Shown: positions 38,601-47,426, numbered from the stretch's first letter. The stretch: 64,000 nucleotides of DNA from Sulfurovum sp. (GCA_012329065.1 JAAXPZ010000024.1:1-64000), one strand, 5' to 3'. The notes: a model not told the origin generated them from the letters alone. Numbers and translations are program-made.

Positions 38601-39566
38601 AAGACAGGTAATTATGGAAGCGGAGTGGATGCTATAGAGCAGACTAGTAGATGGAGAGATGATAAAAGAATAACAAAAGACTATCTAGAGCATACTGGAT
38701 ACTATTTTGGCAATGATACAAAAAGGTGGAATGAAAAACGAATGGATATCTCTTTGTACGCCAAAAACCTCAGTGGCACCAATGCAGTTATTTTTTCCAG
38801 AAGTTCAAATCTATATGGACTGTTGACATCTGATGATCCTTATGCACATTTTGGCTCTATCGGTATGGCAATCAGAAACATAGATGGAAAAACTCCAAAG
38901 ACCTATATATCAAACCTCAGAGACCCCAATGATGCCAAGATAGAAACAACAGCAAGATTTATGAGCACAGAACTAAGAAGTAGATATTTTCATCCAAACT
39001 GGATAAGACAGATGCAAAAAGAGGAGTATGGGGGCACAGTAGAGATATCCTCTGTAGTCAATAACTTTTGGGGATGGCAGGTGGTCAATCCTGATGTAGT
39101 CAGAAGTGACCAGTGGGATGAGTTTAAAAGTATTTATGTGGATGATAAATATAAGCTAAAAATAGATGAGTGGTTCAAAAAACATAATCCGCAAGCACTG
39201 GCAGATATAGTTGAAAAAATGCTAGAAGCATACAGAAAAAATTATTGGAAAACAGGCAAAGGCAATATTGAGGATCTACTAGAGCTTTTGGATGATTTAA
39301 AAAAGAATTACAATACAATCTCATACAATACAAAACTAGATGAATTTACAGAAAAGGCAAAACAGGGCTTTGGGATAGAGAGTCTTAGAGAGGGAATGCA
39401 GGCAAGCAAGGCAAAACAAAAAGGTCAAAAACTTAAAGAAGTACAACAAAGCAAGGTAGATAAAGATTATACCTATCTGTACTTTGTCTTATTTATTTTA
39501 GCCTTGATTCTTGCTGGTATGCTTTATGAATATAGGAAAAAAAATGAGCATAACACTCGGCAATAA
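35646..39566 (+). CDS. Periplasmic membrane-anchored CobN-like chelatase, HmuS type (paralogue 2)
   Basis: 1306 residues. Signal peptide about 1-21 and a C-terminal membrane helix (YLYFVLFILALILAGMLYEY) give the same topology as paralogue 1. The same motifs occur: HLGTHGTVEWSLGKERGL (His560, His564), PPFALAGSYNEV, GGGPIRNPQSLPTG, LETVRHHGVLESQLLAAIGV, RPRIDVVVSATGLYRD and RYFHPNWIRQM. It lacks the roughly 70-residue insertion of paralogue 1, joining IGVKPIR almost directly to TEIIPYKELKRP. It lies 12 bases after the TonB receptor, so it probably serves that receptor. No CobS/CobT genes are nearby. Whether the two paralogues share a substrate is unknown. Confidence 0.85.
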   Translation: MNNLIVKIVFLLSMIFGFLEANPNKILIISADTHKSSQSAKFAFTKKQAKDIGLEFDYKFSNQIKGRKELLSQYDMVIFDSLRVKNIKRSVEAFKDSIKALDNIILPMAKEENPYMQNITSAQRDILYDYWRNGGVSNIQNMLKYIKHKVLSNDTIEIEKPKVLPLSGIYHPRHKDLVFASHKEYFDFLDVDFESNKKPIIAIYFGRNSIVSNILAPINDAIKRIEAKGAIALPFFFKTKSKQDAIGLEFLQDNGQRMADVLLYFFSSIHSGIDKIDNFKTLNIPILHALTYRWGDQKKWERDKIGMPFGSIASSFVMAESLGFTDSMVVATQDNIDKEFHPIPYQMDSFISKALKLARLQKIENRDKKVALMYYALGRDKIGASFLNIPKSLESIVKKLNIEGYTVRDINASTILDQTLKTIKVLYDIDLYSNAKRMLDEGQADLYPYDKYMQEFYNLPVELRTDMIRVWGYPLESKMLVYKKDEKRWYFLIPRITLGNVIIMPQPHPLEREDSIRDMNLDIGREDERDWHNPTAAVNHSYFATYLYLKNQFKTDALVHLGTHGTVEWSLGKERGLSIYDSALMCIADIPHFYPYIVNNTAETIQVRRRARGVIISHQTPPFALAGSYNEVNELMELNAQFKTVTKGLMREQVKKEIIQKSIALNIHKDIEMSQKQIEGDFHHFLHELEKYIRSFTAVSQPLGQHTFGTIYNEEHLITTIAQMLGKEYLVKTNGEDYAIANYKDFNSSKAYRLIKKHIIEKKEINNSEFIEFINQGKELYKLLASQKENKNLIRALDGEHIEAGTGGGPIRNPQSLPTGVNLVSFDPTKVPTPAAYKTGRLLMDRFIEEHYRDNGIYPNKITFNLWGLETVRHHGVLESQLLAAIGVKPIRDSKGRIKDTEIIPYKELKRPRIDVVVSATGLYRDMYPNTIKLIADAINKIANLKEKYNYLRKNSISLFENLRKNHDINESEAKYFSSIRIFSSKTGNYGSGVDAIEQTSRWRDDKRITKDYLEHTGYYFGNDTKRWNEKRMDISLYAKNLSGTNAVIFSRSSNLYGLLTSDDPYAHFGSIGMAIRNIDGKTPKTYISNLRDPNDAKIETTARFMSTELRSRYFHPNWIRQMQKEEYGGTVEISSVVNNFWGWQVVNPDVVRSDQWDEFKSIYVDDKYKLKIDEWFKKHNPQALADIVEKMLEAYRKNYWKTGKGNIEDLLELLDDLKKNYNTISYNTKLDEFTEKAKQGFGIESLREGMQASKAKQKGQKLKEVQQSKVDKDYTYLYFVLFILALILAGMLYEYRKKNEHNTRQ

Positions 39567-39840
39567 ATGGCTAATGAGCATAAGAGTATTGACCGCAGTC
39601 ATTATAGGATATGGACTTACCGTGCTTTATACCGTAGCTATATCAAAAACACTTATGATTCTAGGTCTGACCAAAGTGAACGCAACTGTAAGCATGCAAC
39701 TTCTATCTTTTTTAATTTATTCTATAGTGGTTATGTGGGTATTTTCTGTTGCTTCTCTTAGAAAGCTTTGGCTTCATATCACCTACTCTATGATTATATC
39801 TCTAGTCTTGATATATCTAATAAATATGGGACTACAGTAG
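39544..39840 (+). CDS. Small membrane protein of the DUF3649/iron-uptake type
   Basis: 98 residues from ATG 39544, overlapping the end of the CobN-like gene by 23 bases. Three predicted membrane helices (about 10-30, 42-65, 73-95) with few charges. Genes of this size in front of a PepSY protein and a DUF3325-like protein are common in TonB-receptor iron loci, where the first is DUF3649. The match here is based on length, topology and order, so the family name is tentative. Confidence 0.6.
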   Translation: MSITLGNKWLMSIRVLTAVIIGYGLTVLYTVAISKTLMILGLTKVNATVSMQLLSFLIYSIVVMWVFSVASLRKLWLHITYSMIISLVLIYLINMGLQ

Positions 39841-41393
39841 TGAAAGATACATTTACTAAATCTATGAGTTGGCTACATACTTGGGCATCATTGTTGCTTG
39901 GTTGGCTTCTGTTTTTTATTTTTCTTACTGGCACGCTGGGTTATTTTCAAAAAGAGATTACACAATGGATGAAGCCTGAGTTGCCCATAAGCGTAAATAA
40001 ATTTACACAGCAGGAGTTGGTTCAGATTGCTATGAATCACCTAAAAAAAGAAGCTCCAAGTTCAAAAAAGTGGCTCATAAAATTACCAAATAGCAGAGAA
40101 AATATCTTGTCTGTAACATGGAGCCATGTAAGAAAAGACAAGGCTACTGCAATGGGAGGGCATGGTGGAGGCAGAGGAAAAAGAACAACTCATATCATAA
40201 ATCCTCACACAAAAGAGATAGTAAAGCCAAGACGGACAGGTGGGGGAGGATTGCTTTATCGTATGCACTATAGGCTGCACTATGTGAATGCACGAACAGT
40301 AGGTAGGTATATCGTAGGAATCGCTTCTATGCTAATGCTTATCGGACTTATTACTGGCATTATTATACATCTTCGCAAGATACTCAAAGATTTTTTCACA
40401 TTCAGGCAAGATAGAAATCTTCACTCGTGGCTTGATGGGCATATATTTACAAGTGTACTGGCACTGCCTTTTCATCTGATGATTACCTATAGTGGCTTGG
40501 CATTTTTTGTTTTTACCTATATGCCTCTGACTGCTTTGGCAAATTATGATGGAGACATGAGAAACTATATACAGGAAGCTTTCCCTAGAGAAAAAGCTAT
40601 TAAAATTCAAGGTATCAAAGAGCCACTAGCTTCGATAGAGCAAATGAGAAAAAATGCAGAAGCATACTTCGGCTCACCTATAAAATCTATTAGCATTATC
40701 AATCAAGGCGACAGTAGTGCAATCGTGAACTTCACTAGAGAAAACAGTACTCTTTTTAGTTCAGAAAAAGCGGACAAGGTTTATTTTTCTGGCATCGACG
40801 GAAAGATGATAGAAAATCAAAGCCCAAACAGACCAAAAGCAACACGAGCAAGAGATATACTGACTGGCTTGCATCGTGGTGATTTTGCAAATATTTATGC
40901 TAGATGGCTATATTTTTTATCTGGTGTTCTAGGTACCTTTATGATAGCTACAGGGCTAGTCATCTGGACAAAAAAAAGAGAAGCAAAACAAAAAGATACT
41001 CTCGGATTTAAGCTAGTGGATAATCTCAATATGGTTACTATTGCTGGATTACCAATCGCTGTCGCTGTATATTTTTGGGCAAATAGACTCATTCCTATTG
41101 ATGTACCAAAACGAGCCATGCAAGAAGCTGACGCAATGTTTATCGCATGGCTAGCAGTATCTGTATTTGTATTTTCTGTGAATTCAAGAAAAATGTGGGT
41201 TGTACTATTTTATCTTTCTGCTACTCTTTATGCATTATTGCCCATATCCAACTTTTTCTTGACTGGTCGTCATTTGGCTATCACTATAGCACAGGGAGAC
41301 TGGACATTAGTCTGGATGGATTTGATGCTATTTTTTACTGGTCTTGCTTTTTGGTACACAGGCCATAAAGTACAAAAAAAGATTTCATCATGA
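39840..41393 (+). CDS. PepSY-associated transmembrane protein, probable periplasmic iron/chelate reductase
   Basis: 517 residues starting with GTG 39840, which overlaps the previous stop (TAGTG). The family start is visible as SMSWLHTWASLLLGWLLFFIFLTGTLGYFQKEI. Later HYRLHYV, RDRNLHSWLDGHIFTSVLALPFHLMITYSGLAFF and LTGLHRGDFANIYARWLYFLSG segments carry conserved His residues that could hold haem groups. It ends in three further helices. PepSY-TM proteins such as FoxB/FpvG-like proteins reduce ferric chelates in the periplasm. In this operon it may reduce iron or haem for the CobN-like proteins. A Gly/His-rich loop (GGHGGGRGKRTTH) is unusual. Confidence 0.82.
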   Translation: MKDTFTKSMSWLHTWASLLLGWLLFFIFLTGTLGYFQKEITQWMKPELPISVNKFTQQELVQIAMNHLKKEAPSSKKWLIKLPNSRENILSVTWSHVRKDKATAMGGHGGGRGKRTTHIINPHTKEIVKPRRTGGGGLLYRMHYRLHYVNARTVGRYIVGIASMLMLIGLITGIIIHLRKILKDFFTFRQDRNLHSWLDGHIFTSVLALPFHLMITYSGLAFFVFTYMPLTALANYDGDMRNYIQEAFPREKAIKIQGIKEPLASIEQMRKNAEAYFGSPIKSISIINQGDSSAIVNFTRENSTLFSSEKADKVYFSGIDGKMIENQSPNRPKATRARDILTGLHRGDFANIYARWLYFLSGVLGTFMIATGLVIWTKKREAKQKDTLGFKLVDNLNMVTIAGLPIAVAVYFWANRLIPIDVPKRAMQEADAMFIAWLAVSVFVFSVNSRKMWVVLFYLSATLYALLPISNFFLTGRHLAITIAQGDWTLVWMDLMLFFTGLAFWYTGHKVQKKISS

Positions 41394-41671
41394 GTATTTT
41401 TATATCTGGTATTATTTTACTTGGATTGTTCTTTTTGTCACTAATATTATCTTATCCATACAAGAGATTATTTGGTGTTAAACCGAGTGGCAAGTACACA
41501 GTATACTTGCATCTACTTGGGTGGGGCATGCTTGTTGTTGGTATGATTTTATCTATCAAAACATACGGTGTCGGGATAGGTATCACATACTGGTTTGGAT
41601 ATATAACACTTATGGCTTTTTTACTAGTCATAGGATTGAGTTACAAAACAAAAAAGGAAAAAAAATGTTAA
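41390..41671 (+). CDS. DUF3325-like small membrane protein
   Basis: 93 residues, three membrane helices, overlapping the PepSY gene by ATGA. The pattern of a first helix, then YPYKRLFGVKPSGKYTVYLHLLGWGML, matches small DUF3325 proteins that follow PepSY genes in iron-uptake clusters. Probably a structural partner of the PepSY protein. Family match by pattern and position. Confidence 0.6.
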   Translation: MSIFISGIILLGLFFLSLILSYPYKRLFGVKPSGKYTVYLHLLGWGMLVVGMILSIKTYGVGIGITYWFGYITLMAFLLVIGLSYKTKKEKKC

Positions 41672-42552
41672 AATATATAAAGATTATCTCTATAGTAGCT
41701 ATTGTACTGATATTGTCTGCTTGTTCTACAAAGAAGCTGGTGACCGTGCCTCAACAAAGTGGAATTTACTCTGTGAAGCAGGATAGGATTATTACTGTAA
41801 AAGAGCTGACAAAAGAGGTTGAAAAGTATTCAGTGATTTTTGTAGGTGATCACCACAATACAAAGCCAACACACAAGTTTTTCAATAAATTTTTGAAATC
41901 TTTGGCGAAGAAAGGATACAGAATACATCTGGCAAACGAGTGGTTTACTCCTGAACACAATAGGGTATTGAAGCTATATACTGATGGTAAAATAAGCTCA
42001 AATACTCTGAAACACAAGAGAAAGTGGAGTAAGTTTACTTCTATGGACTGGAACCTTGTCTCTGCGTTATATAGAACTGTCAGAGAATCTGGCGGCAGGT
42101 TATATGGTGTAAATCTCTCAAAAAAGAAAAGAAGCAAAATCTCACTCAGACAGATTGATAAAATGAATAAAGAAGAAAGAGCATTTTATGAGCGCCTTGA
42201 CTTAGGTGTCAAAGCCCATAGAAACTTAGTTATGCCCTTTTTTAAGCATTGCCATATGATGCCAAAAAAGAGCAATGAGCCTTGCGAGGAGAGGATGTAT
42301 AGAGTGCAGGTATCATGGGACACATATATGGCAGAGCAGAGTGCCAAAATAGCCCAAAAGGCACTTAAGAGCAAAAAAGATAAATTGATCATCTTTGCAG
42401 GTGCTATGCATGTAGAACAAGGGCTTGGCATACCTCTTAGGTTTTCAAGATTGAACAACCTACCGTCTTATATAATAACAAATCATAGAAACAGTAAAAA
42501 GCCTGTAGATAGTAAAAAAGCAGATGCATTATTTATATATAATTCCAAATAG
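41665..42552 (+). CDS. ChaN-family haem-binding lipoprotein
   Basis: 295 residues from ATG 41665, overlapping the previous gene by seven bases, with AAGGAAA upstream. Lipobox LSAC (Cys20). ChaN/Tiki-type motifs are VIFVGDHHNTKPTHKFF, LANEWFTPEHN and LIIFAGAMHVEQGLGIP, where His and Glu residues cluster as in ChaN. Campylobacter jejuni ChaN was shown to bind haem and lies beside a TonB receptor and ExbB-ExbD-TonB. The same gene neighbourhood is seen here. Last gene of this operon; a Fur-like pair follows. Confidence 0.82.
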   Translation: MLKYIKIISIVAIVLILSACSTKKLVTVPQQSGIYSVKQDRIITVKELTKEVEKYSVIFVGDHHNTKPTHKFFNKFLKSLAKKGYRIHLANEWFTPEHNRVLKLYTDGKISSNTLKHKRKWSKFTSMDWNLVSALYRTVRESGGRLYGVNLSKKKRSKISLRQIDKMNKEERAFYERLDLGVKAHRNLVMPFFKHCHMMPKKSNEPCEERMYRVQVSWDTYMAEQSAKIAQKALKSKKDKLIIFAGAMHVEQGLGIPLRFSRLNNLPSYIITNHRNSKKPVDSKKADALFIYNSK

Positions 42553-42560
42553 ATTGAGGA

Positions 42561-42609
42561 GGTAATGATAATATAACTTTAGATACAATACATTATCATT
42601 ATCATTTAA
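42561..42609 (+). promoter_or_regulatory. Two Fur-box-like sites before tonB-exbB-exbD
   Basis: GGTAATGATAATATAAC from 42561 and CATTATCATTATCATTTA at 42591-42608 both resemble the Fur operator. They cover the 84-base gap before the TonB start at 42637. The second contains three TATCAT-type half-sites in a row. Confidence 0.65.
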
Positions 42610-42636
42610 AATATAAACAAAAGAGCTTCTATAGAC

Positions 42637-43404
42637 ATGAGAGATAATATTAGTTTTATAATAGCATTTATGACTACACTGATTTTTCATGCTTGGATAC
42701 TCTATAGTTATCAAATAGAGGTGGCTCCATTTGTAAAACCTCAAGAGAAAATCTCTCAAGTAATAAACATAGAAATAGCACATATCAAGGAACCAGAACC
42801 AATCCCAGAGCCACCAGAACCTATTATCGAACCAGAACCAATCCCAGAGCCACCTGAGCCTGAACCAGAACCACCTGAGCCAATCCCAGAGCCACCAGAA
42901 CCCATTGTTGAGCCTGAGCCAATCCCTGAGCCTGAACCAGAGCCGATAATAATCCCAAAGCCAGAACCACCTAAGACAGTTATAAAAAAAGAGATAAAAA
43001 AAGAGAAGAAGAAAGTCAAGAAAAAGAAAAAGGTCAAGAAGAAAGTCAAAAAAAAGAAACAAGTGAGCAAGCCAAGAAAACAACAAGTGGCATCAGCCCC
43101 AAAAAGAAGAGCCGCTAAAAACAGTTATCTCTCAAAAGTAAGAAGAATCATAGAGAGAAAGAAGAGATACCCCAGAGCTGCCAAGAGACTAAGACAGCAG
43201 GGCACAGTGCGTGTGAGATTTACTATCAGCAAAAGCGGACGCATCAGTGGCATAACACTAGCAGGCGGCTCATCTCATGCCAAACTGAACAAGGCAGCAC
43301 TTGCCACACTGAGGAGAATAGGGTCATTTCCCCCCATTCCAAAAGAAGCTGGCAAAAGCAGGTTTACCCTCACAGTGCCAATACGATATAGAATTACAAA
43401 TTGA
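42637..43404 (+). CDS. tonB: TonB energy-transducing protein
   Basis: 255 residues. One N-terminal membrane anchor (about 7-27). A long Pro-Glu-rich spacer (about residues 50-110, repeating EPIPEPPEP units) should span the periplasm. A strongly basic Lys-rich stretch (about 112-150) follows. The TonB C-terminal domain comes last, with [45 protein letters not shown]. It transmits proton-motive energy to the TonB receptor of this island. The DNA of the spacer is made of near-identical short repeats. Operon tonB-exbB-exbD. Confidence 0.92.
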   Translation: MRDNISFIIAFMTTLIFHAWILYSYQIEVAPFVKPQEKISQVINIEIAHIKEPEPIPEPPEPIIEPEPIPEPPEPEPEPPEPIPEPPEPIVEPEPIPEPEPEPIIIPKPEPPKTVIKKEIKKEKKKVKKKKKVKKKVKKKKQVSKPRKQQVASAPKRRAAKNSYLSKVRRIIERKKRYPRAAKRLRQQGTVRVRFTISKSGRISGITLAGGSSHAKLNKAALATLRRIGSFPPIPKEAGKSRFTLTVPIRYRITN

Positions 43405-43416
43405 AGGAGTAGATAG

Positions 43417-43938
43417 ATGATAGATATAACACAAATAGATATAATGCAATATGTAGATAGAGGTGGTGTCATAGTCACTGTATTGATAGGGCTCAATATC
43501 CTAGGATTTACGATAATGTTATGGAAATTGATGGTTCTGTTTTGGGCTAGATATAAAAAAGAGAAGATGATAAAGAGAGCATTGGAGTTTATACATAAAA
43601 ACAACCAAGACTATAGTAGAAAATCACTTCAGAATGCTATCAACCATCAAGCTAAAAAACTTGAGTTTGGACTAGGTACTATCAAAATCATAGCCTCTAT
43701 AGCACCTCTTCTAGGGCTTCTTGGTACTGTGGTTGGGGTATTGGCTGCTTTTGATGCTATAGGCAAACACGGCTTGGGCGATCCATCTGTATTCTCAGCT
43801 GGCATATCTGTAGCACTCATCACTACAGTTGCAGGTCTTATAGTTGCCATTCCTCACTATATCGGCTATAACTACTTCATAGGGCTACTAGACTCTATAG
43901 AGCTTAAACTGGAAAAAGCAGTATTGGAAAAACTATGA
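43417..43938 (+). CDS. exbB: ExbB proton-channel protein
   Basis: 173 residues, three membrane helices. Family core LGTIKIIASIAPLLGLLGTVVGVLAAFDAIG and SAGISVALITTVAGLIVAIPHY are present, with the conserved Pro and Thr residues of the ExbB/TolQ pore. It lies 12 bases after tonB with AGGAG upstream and overlaps exbD by four bases. Works with ExbD to energise TonB. It is distinct from the more divergent ExbB-like gene at 24537. Confidence 0.92.
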   Translation: MIDITQIDIMQYVDRGGVIVTVLIGLNILGFTIMLWKLMVLFWARYKKEKMIKRALEFIHKNNQDYSRKSLQNAINHQAKKLEFGLGTIKIIASIAPLLGLLGTVVGVLAAFDAIGKHGLGDPSVFSAGISVALITTVAGLIVAIPHYIGYNYFIGLLDSIELKLEKAVLEKL

Positions 43939-44333
43939 AACGCAGAGAGCCACTAGTGCCAGATATGACACCGCTTATTGATGTGGTGTTTATACTGCTT
44001 ATATTTTTTATCGTCACCTCTGTGTTTAAAAAAGAGGAGCTGGCTCTACTGTTAAATCTACCAAAATCACAAGCACAGAAACTTGAAGTAGAGAGAGAAA
44101 ACATAAATATTGAGCTGTCAAATGACAAACTTGCTTTTAAGGGCAAAGAGATAACCCTAGAGAATCTTGACAAAGAACTCAGTCAAATAGAGGACAAAGA
44201 GAGAGCAGTCATAGTCAGGATAGACGAAGAAGTGCCGTATAAAAAGGTAGTAGGAATATTGGATCTGTTGCAAAAATATAAGCTAAACAAGATGGCTTTG
44301 GTCACGAAGAGCGATGATAATGGTTCGATGTAG
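43935..44333 (+). CDS. exbD: ExbD accessory protein
   Basis: 132 residues. MTPLIDVVFILLIFFIVTSVF contains the ExbD/TolR membrane helix with the essential Asp near residue 14. A periplasmic domain follows, with VIVRIDEEVPYKKVVGILDLLQKYKL. The ATGA overlap with exbB supports coupled translation. Its stop lies three bases from the stop of the convergent RND gene, so the two transcripts may share or overlap their 3' ends; no clear terminator was seen. Confidence 0.92.
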   Translation: MKRREPLVPDMTPLIDVVFILLIFFIVTSVFKKEELALLLNLPKSQAQKLEVERENINIELSNDKLAFKGKEITLENLDKELSQIEDKERAVIVRIDEEVPYKKVVGILDLLQKYKLNKMALVTKSDDNGSM

Positions 44334-44336
44334 AGA

Positions 44337-47300
44337 TTATCTCTTCAGTGCATACCCCACAGGTAGGTAAAATAAATTTACAATAGTAGCCCATAGTAGC
44401 CCAAAGCCTATACTGACTGCCAAAGGTTGCATAAGTAGGCTCTCTCCTGATGCAAAAAATATCAGAGTTGACAGACCCAAAATAGTAGTAATTGATGTCA
44501 GCAGTATAGGTCTGAGACGCATTGAGGCTAGCTTCACTAAATCATTTATATTACTGGATTTTTTGATAAAACTAAGCATGATAAGCGTATCGTTCATGAT
44601 AATCCCAGTAAGTCCAACAAAGCCCAAAAGTGTAGAAAATGTGAGAGGCAGATCCAGAAGCATATGTCCTAGAAGAACTCCCATAAGAGAAAGTGGTATC
44701 ACACTTAGAGAAAATAGCGAGAGCCAAACGGAACCAAAAAACCAAGTCATGATTAGCAGTATCCCAAGAAGTGCAAAAAGTAGGCTTTTTATCATCTCGT
44801 TTTCTACCTGTTTGTTTTTCCCTGCCTCACCTTTTATGCTGATACTAACCCCGTCTTTTTTGATCTGCTCTAGCAGCGGTCTTAACTCTTCATAGAAGTG
44901 TTTAGATGTCATCTTCTTTTTGTCTAGATCAGCAGTAATGGCAAAAACTATCTCCATATTCTCTTTTTTGATTATTGTGATACTCTGGGATACTGCTATA
45001 TGAGCAATATCTTTTAGTGCAACCAGTTGCTTGGACTCTGGAAGTTCTATATTTAGATTTTCTAGATTATCTAATTGCTTTCTACTGAGCATTTTTAATT
45101 TTAGGTCTACTGACTCATTTTCTGTATTGGTCACCATGCTTATCTCTTGTGTTATCAGTTGCTTTTTTAGTCTTGTGGCTATGATTGCCTGTGTAAAACC
45201 TATGGATTTGCCATATGGATTTATATCTATGACTATGTCTAGAGTACCATAATCCATGTCATCTTTGATACTAGACACCCCCCCAAGTGTATTCATTTTA
45301 TTTTTTATTTTTTCCATAGAAGCTTTTATTTTATCTTCATTGGAAGCTGAGATTAAAATGGCAATATCACTTTTTACAACTCCTGTTTGAGGTATTTTGA
45401 TATTTAATTCTTCTATGCCAACTCTATTTTTGTGGGTCTGCAAAATATTTTCTAGACTCTCACCTATCTCTTTTGCAGTCTTGGTTCTTGTACGATTTTC
45501 ATCTTTTGATTTACCAAAAAATTGGAAGACGGGATTGATAACTCTATTGAAATAGTCATCAGCAATTTTTGGTTTGAGATAAATTGTAATAGTAAAAAGA
45601 CTGTTGTCCATCTCGTGTTTAGATCTACCATCACTCCTCATCCCTATAGTACTATGTATAGAGTTTACATCAAGAGAATCTAAGAGAGTTAGAAGCTCAT
45701 CTTCCAGCAGTTTGCTTTCTTTGCTTGCTAGAGAGAGTGACTTTTGTTTCACCTTGCCTGTGATATTGATGCTCATAGCGTCAAATTCTGGAAATAGTAT
45801 AAACCTCGACTGCTTTATGAATATATATGAGAAAAAAAGACTAAGAGAAACAAATGAAATCAGGAAAACATATTTATAATTCAATACAAAACGCAAAAGT
45901 CTTTCATATGCACGGCTAAGTCTTAGCCACATCTTGTCTCGAAAAGACTCTTTGTTATTATTCCCTCTTTTGCTAAACATTGAATAGTGGGCTGGAAGAA
46001 ACAGGAAGCTCTCTACAAAAGAGCTTGCAACCAGTATAATGACTATAATCGGAATAATCTTGATAAAAGCTCCTAGTCCACCAGACAGCGTAATGAGAGG
46101 TAAAAATGCAACTATAGTAGTCAGCATTGCGACAAATAGCACTGGCATCACTTCAGCGGTGCCATCTATGCAGGCCTGATGAACGCTTTTCCCCATTTGA
46201 GTGTGCCTGTGGATATTTTCACTTACTACTATCGCTTCATCTACCAGCATGCCCAGTGACAGAAGCACGCCTATCATAGAGAGGGTGTTTAGACTAGAAC
46301 CAGTTATATCTAGACCCATAATACCAAATGCAAAACTGACTGGTATTCCTATGATAACCACTATAGCAATTTTTAACGAAATAAATATCCATATAGCAAA
46401 AAATAGAAGCATTAACCCTATCAATATATTGGCAGAAACTACATTGAGTCTACTTTTTATCCAAAAGGAACTATCATTTAAAATCTTAAATTCAAGATAC
46501 GGGTATTGTTGTTTGTATGTAGTTATCATCTCTTTTATTTGAGCAGATAGCTTTATTGCGTCACCTTGTTTTGCTTTTTTTGTCATAATCATCAGTGAGC
46601 TTTTGCCGTCTGTCCTAGTGAGTAAAGAGTGTTTCTCATAATTTGTTGCTACTGTTGCTATCTCTTTTATATCTATTTTTTTCCCATCTATATATAGGCG
46701 GCTATCCAAGATATCCCTATGTGAGATATTGGAGCTACGAGTACTTATGAAATATTTAGTATCTGTTCCTTCGACTGCCCCTATGGGGTGTAGTAGATAT
46801 AGGTTCTGTAGAGCTTTTATGATTTTTGACTTAGGAAGACCATAAGCTTTGATTTTTTTATCATCTAGAGAAATAAGTATATTTTTGTCAAATTTTCCAA
46901 GCAATTTTGATGAGTAGATATGTGGAAGAGATCCTATTTTTCCTTTGAGTGATTTTGAGATTTCAACTATATCATCTTGGTTTTCGTTTTTAGGAAATAT
47001 TGCAATAGCAAGTAGCGGGAAAAACTGCTCTACTATTGTCACCGTGGGCAATTTCATTTTATCAGGAAGGTCGACATCTAAAGAGGCTATAGCATTGCGG
47101 ATGTCATTGATAATAAGGCTTCTCGACCCAGAGGTGATATGCGCTGATATGTGAAATTTTCCTTTACTGATTACCGAAGATATATCAGCTAAATGGGGAT
47201 TGTCTTTGAGTATTTGCTCACAATCTCTAACTATTAGCTTGTCTAAGAGTTCGGCATTTGCACTCCTATAGCTACCTGATATAACAATATTTTCCAAAGA

Positions 47301-47426
47301 AGTAGGTGGGAACATCTCTTTTGCAACTTTTTGAAAAGAAAAAAAAGAGAGCAGTAGAAGAGTTATCAGTAGTAGATGATTAAGTGATTTGTTATTTAGA
47401 AAGAACTCTATTGAAGATTTAAACAT
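44337..47426 (-). CDS. RND-family efflux permease (AcrB/HAE-like)
   Basis: 1029 residues, typical for AcrB-like pumps. A first helix (NHLLLITLLLLSFFSF) is followed by a large periplasmic loop. Helices 2-6 come next, with VSFAFGIMGLDITGSSLNTLSMIGVLLSLGMLVDEAIVVSENI, which includes the conserved Asp of the proton relay. A second loop and a C-terminal helix set with LTGIIMNDTLIMLSFI follow. No membrane-fusion or outer-membrane partner gene is adjacent, so it may use partners from elsewhere. Substrate unknown; it is convergent to exbD and could export a metal chelate or porphyrin, which is speculation. Confidence 0.88.
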   Translation of the reverse strand: MFKSSIEFFLNNKSLNHLLLITLLLLSFFSFQKVAKEMFPPTSLENIVISGSYRSANAELLDKLIVRDCEQILKDNPHLADISSVISKGKFHISAHITSGSRSLIINDIRNAIASLDVDLPDKMKLPTVTIVEQFFPLLAIAIFPKNENQDDIVEISKSLKGKIGSLPHIYSSKLLGKFDKNILISLDDKKIKAYGLPKSKIIKALQNLYLLHPIGAVEGTDTKYFISTRSSNISHRDILDSRLYIDGKKIDIKEIATVATNYEKHSLLTRTDGKSSLMIMTKKAKQGDAIKLSAQIKEMITTYKQQYPYLEFKILNDSSFWIKSRLNVVSANILIGLMLLFFAIWIFISLKIAIVVIIGIPVSFAFGIMGLDITGSSLNTLSMIGVLLSLGMLVDEAIVVSENIHRHTQMGKSVHQACIDGTAEVMPVLFVAMLTTIVAFLPLITLSGGLGAFIKIIPIIVIILVASSFVESFLFLPAHYSMFSKRGNNNKESFRDKMWLRLSRAYERLLRFVLNYKYVFLISFVSLSLFFSYIFIKQSRFILFPEFDAMSINITGKVKQKSLSLASKESKLLEDELLTLLDSLDVNSIHSTIGMRSDGRSKHEMDNSLFTITIYLKPKIADDYFNRVINPVFQFFGKSKDENRTRTKTAKEIGESLENILQTHKNRVGIEELNIKIPQTGVVKSDIAILISASNEDKIKASMEKIKNKMNTLGGVSSIKDDMDYGTLDIVIDINPYGKSIGFTQAIIATRLKKQLITQEISMVTNTENESVDLKLKMLSRKQLDNLENLNIELPESKQLVALKDIAHIAVSQSITIIKKENMEIVFAITADLDKKKMTSKHFYEELRPLLEQIKKDGVSISIKGEAGKNKQVENEMIKSLLFALLGILLIMTWFFGSVWLSLFSLSVIPLSLMGVLLGHMLLDLPLTFSTLLGFVGLTGIIMNDTLIMLSFIKKSSNINDLVKLASMRLRPILLTSITTILGLSTLIFFASGESLLMQPLAVSIGFGLLWATIVNLFYLPVGYALKR

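Noticed and set aside
42790-42960. Short DNA repeats that could be read as a CRISPR or tandem array
   Set aside because: They are codons of the Pro-Glu spacer of TonB, in frame, with no spacers.
42529-43086. Long minus-strand ORFs rich in Trp, Leu, Gly and Ser opposite the TonB gene
   Set aside because: They are mirror frames of the Pro-Glu and Lys repeats in the TonB gene; composition is an artefact of the repeats.
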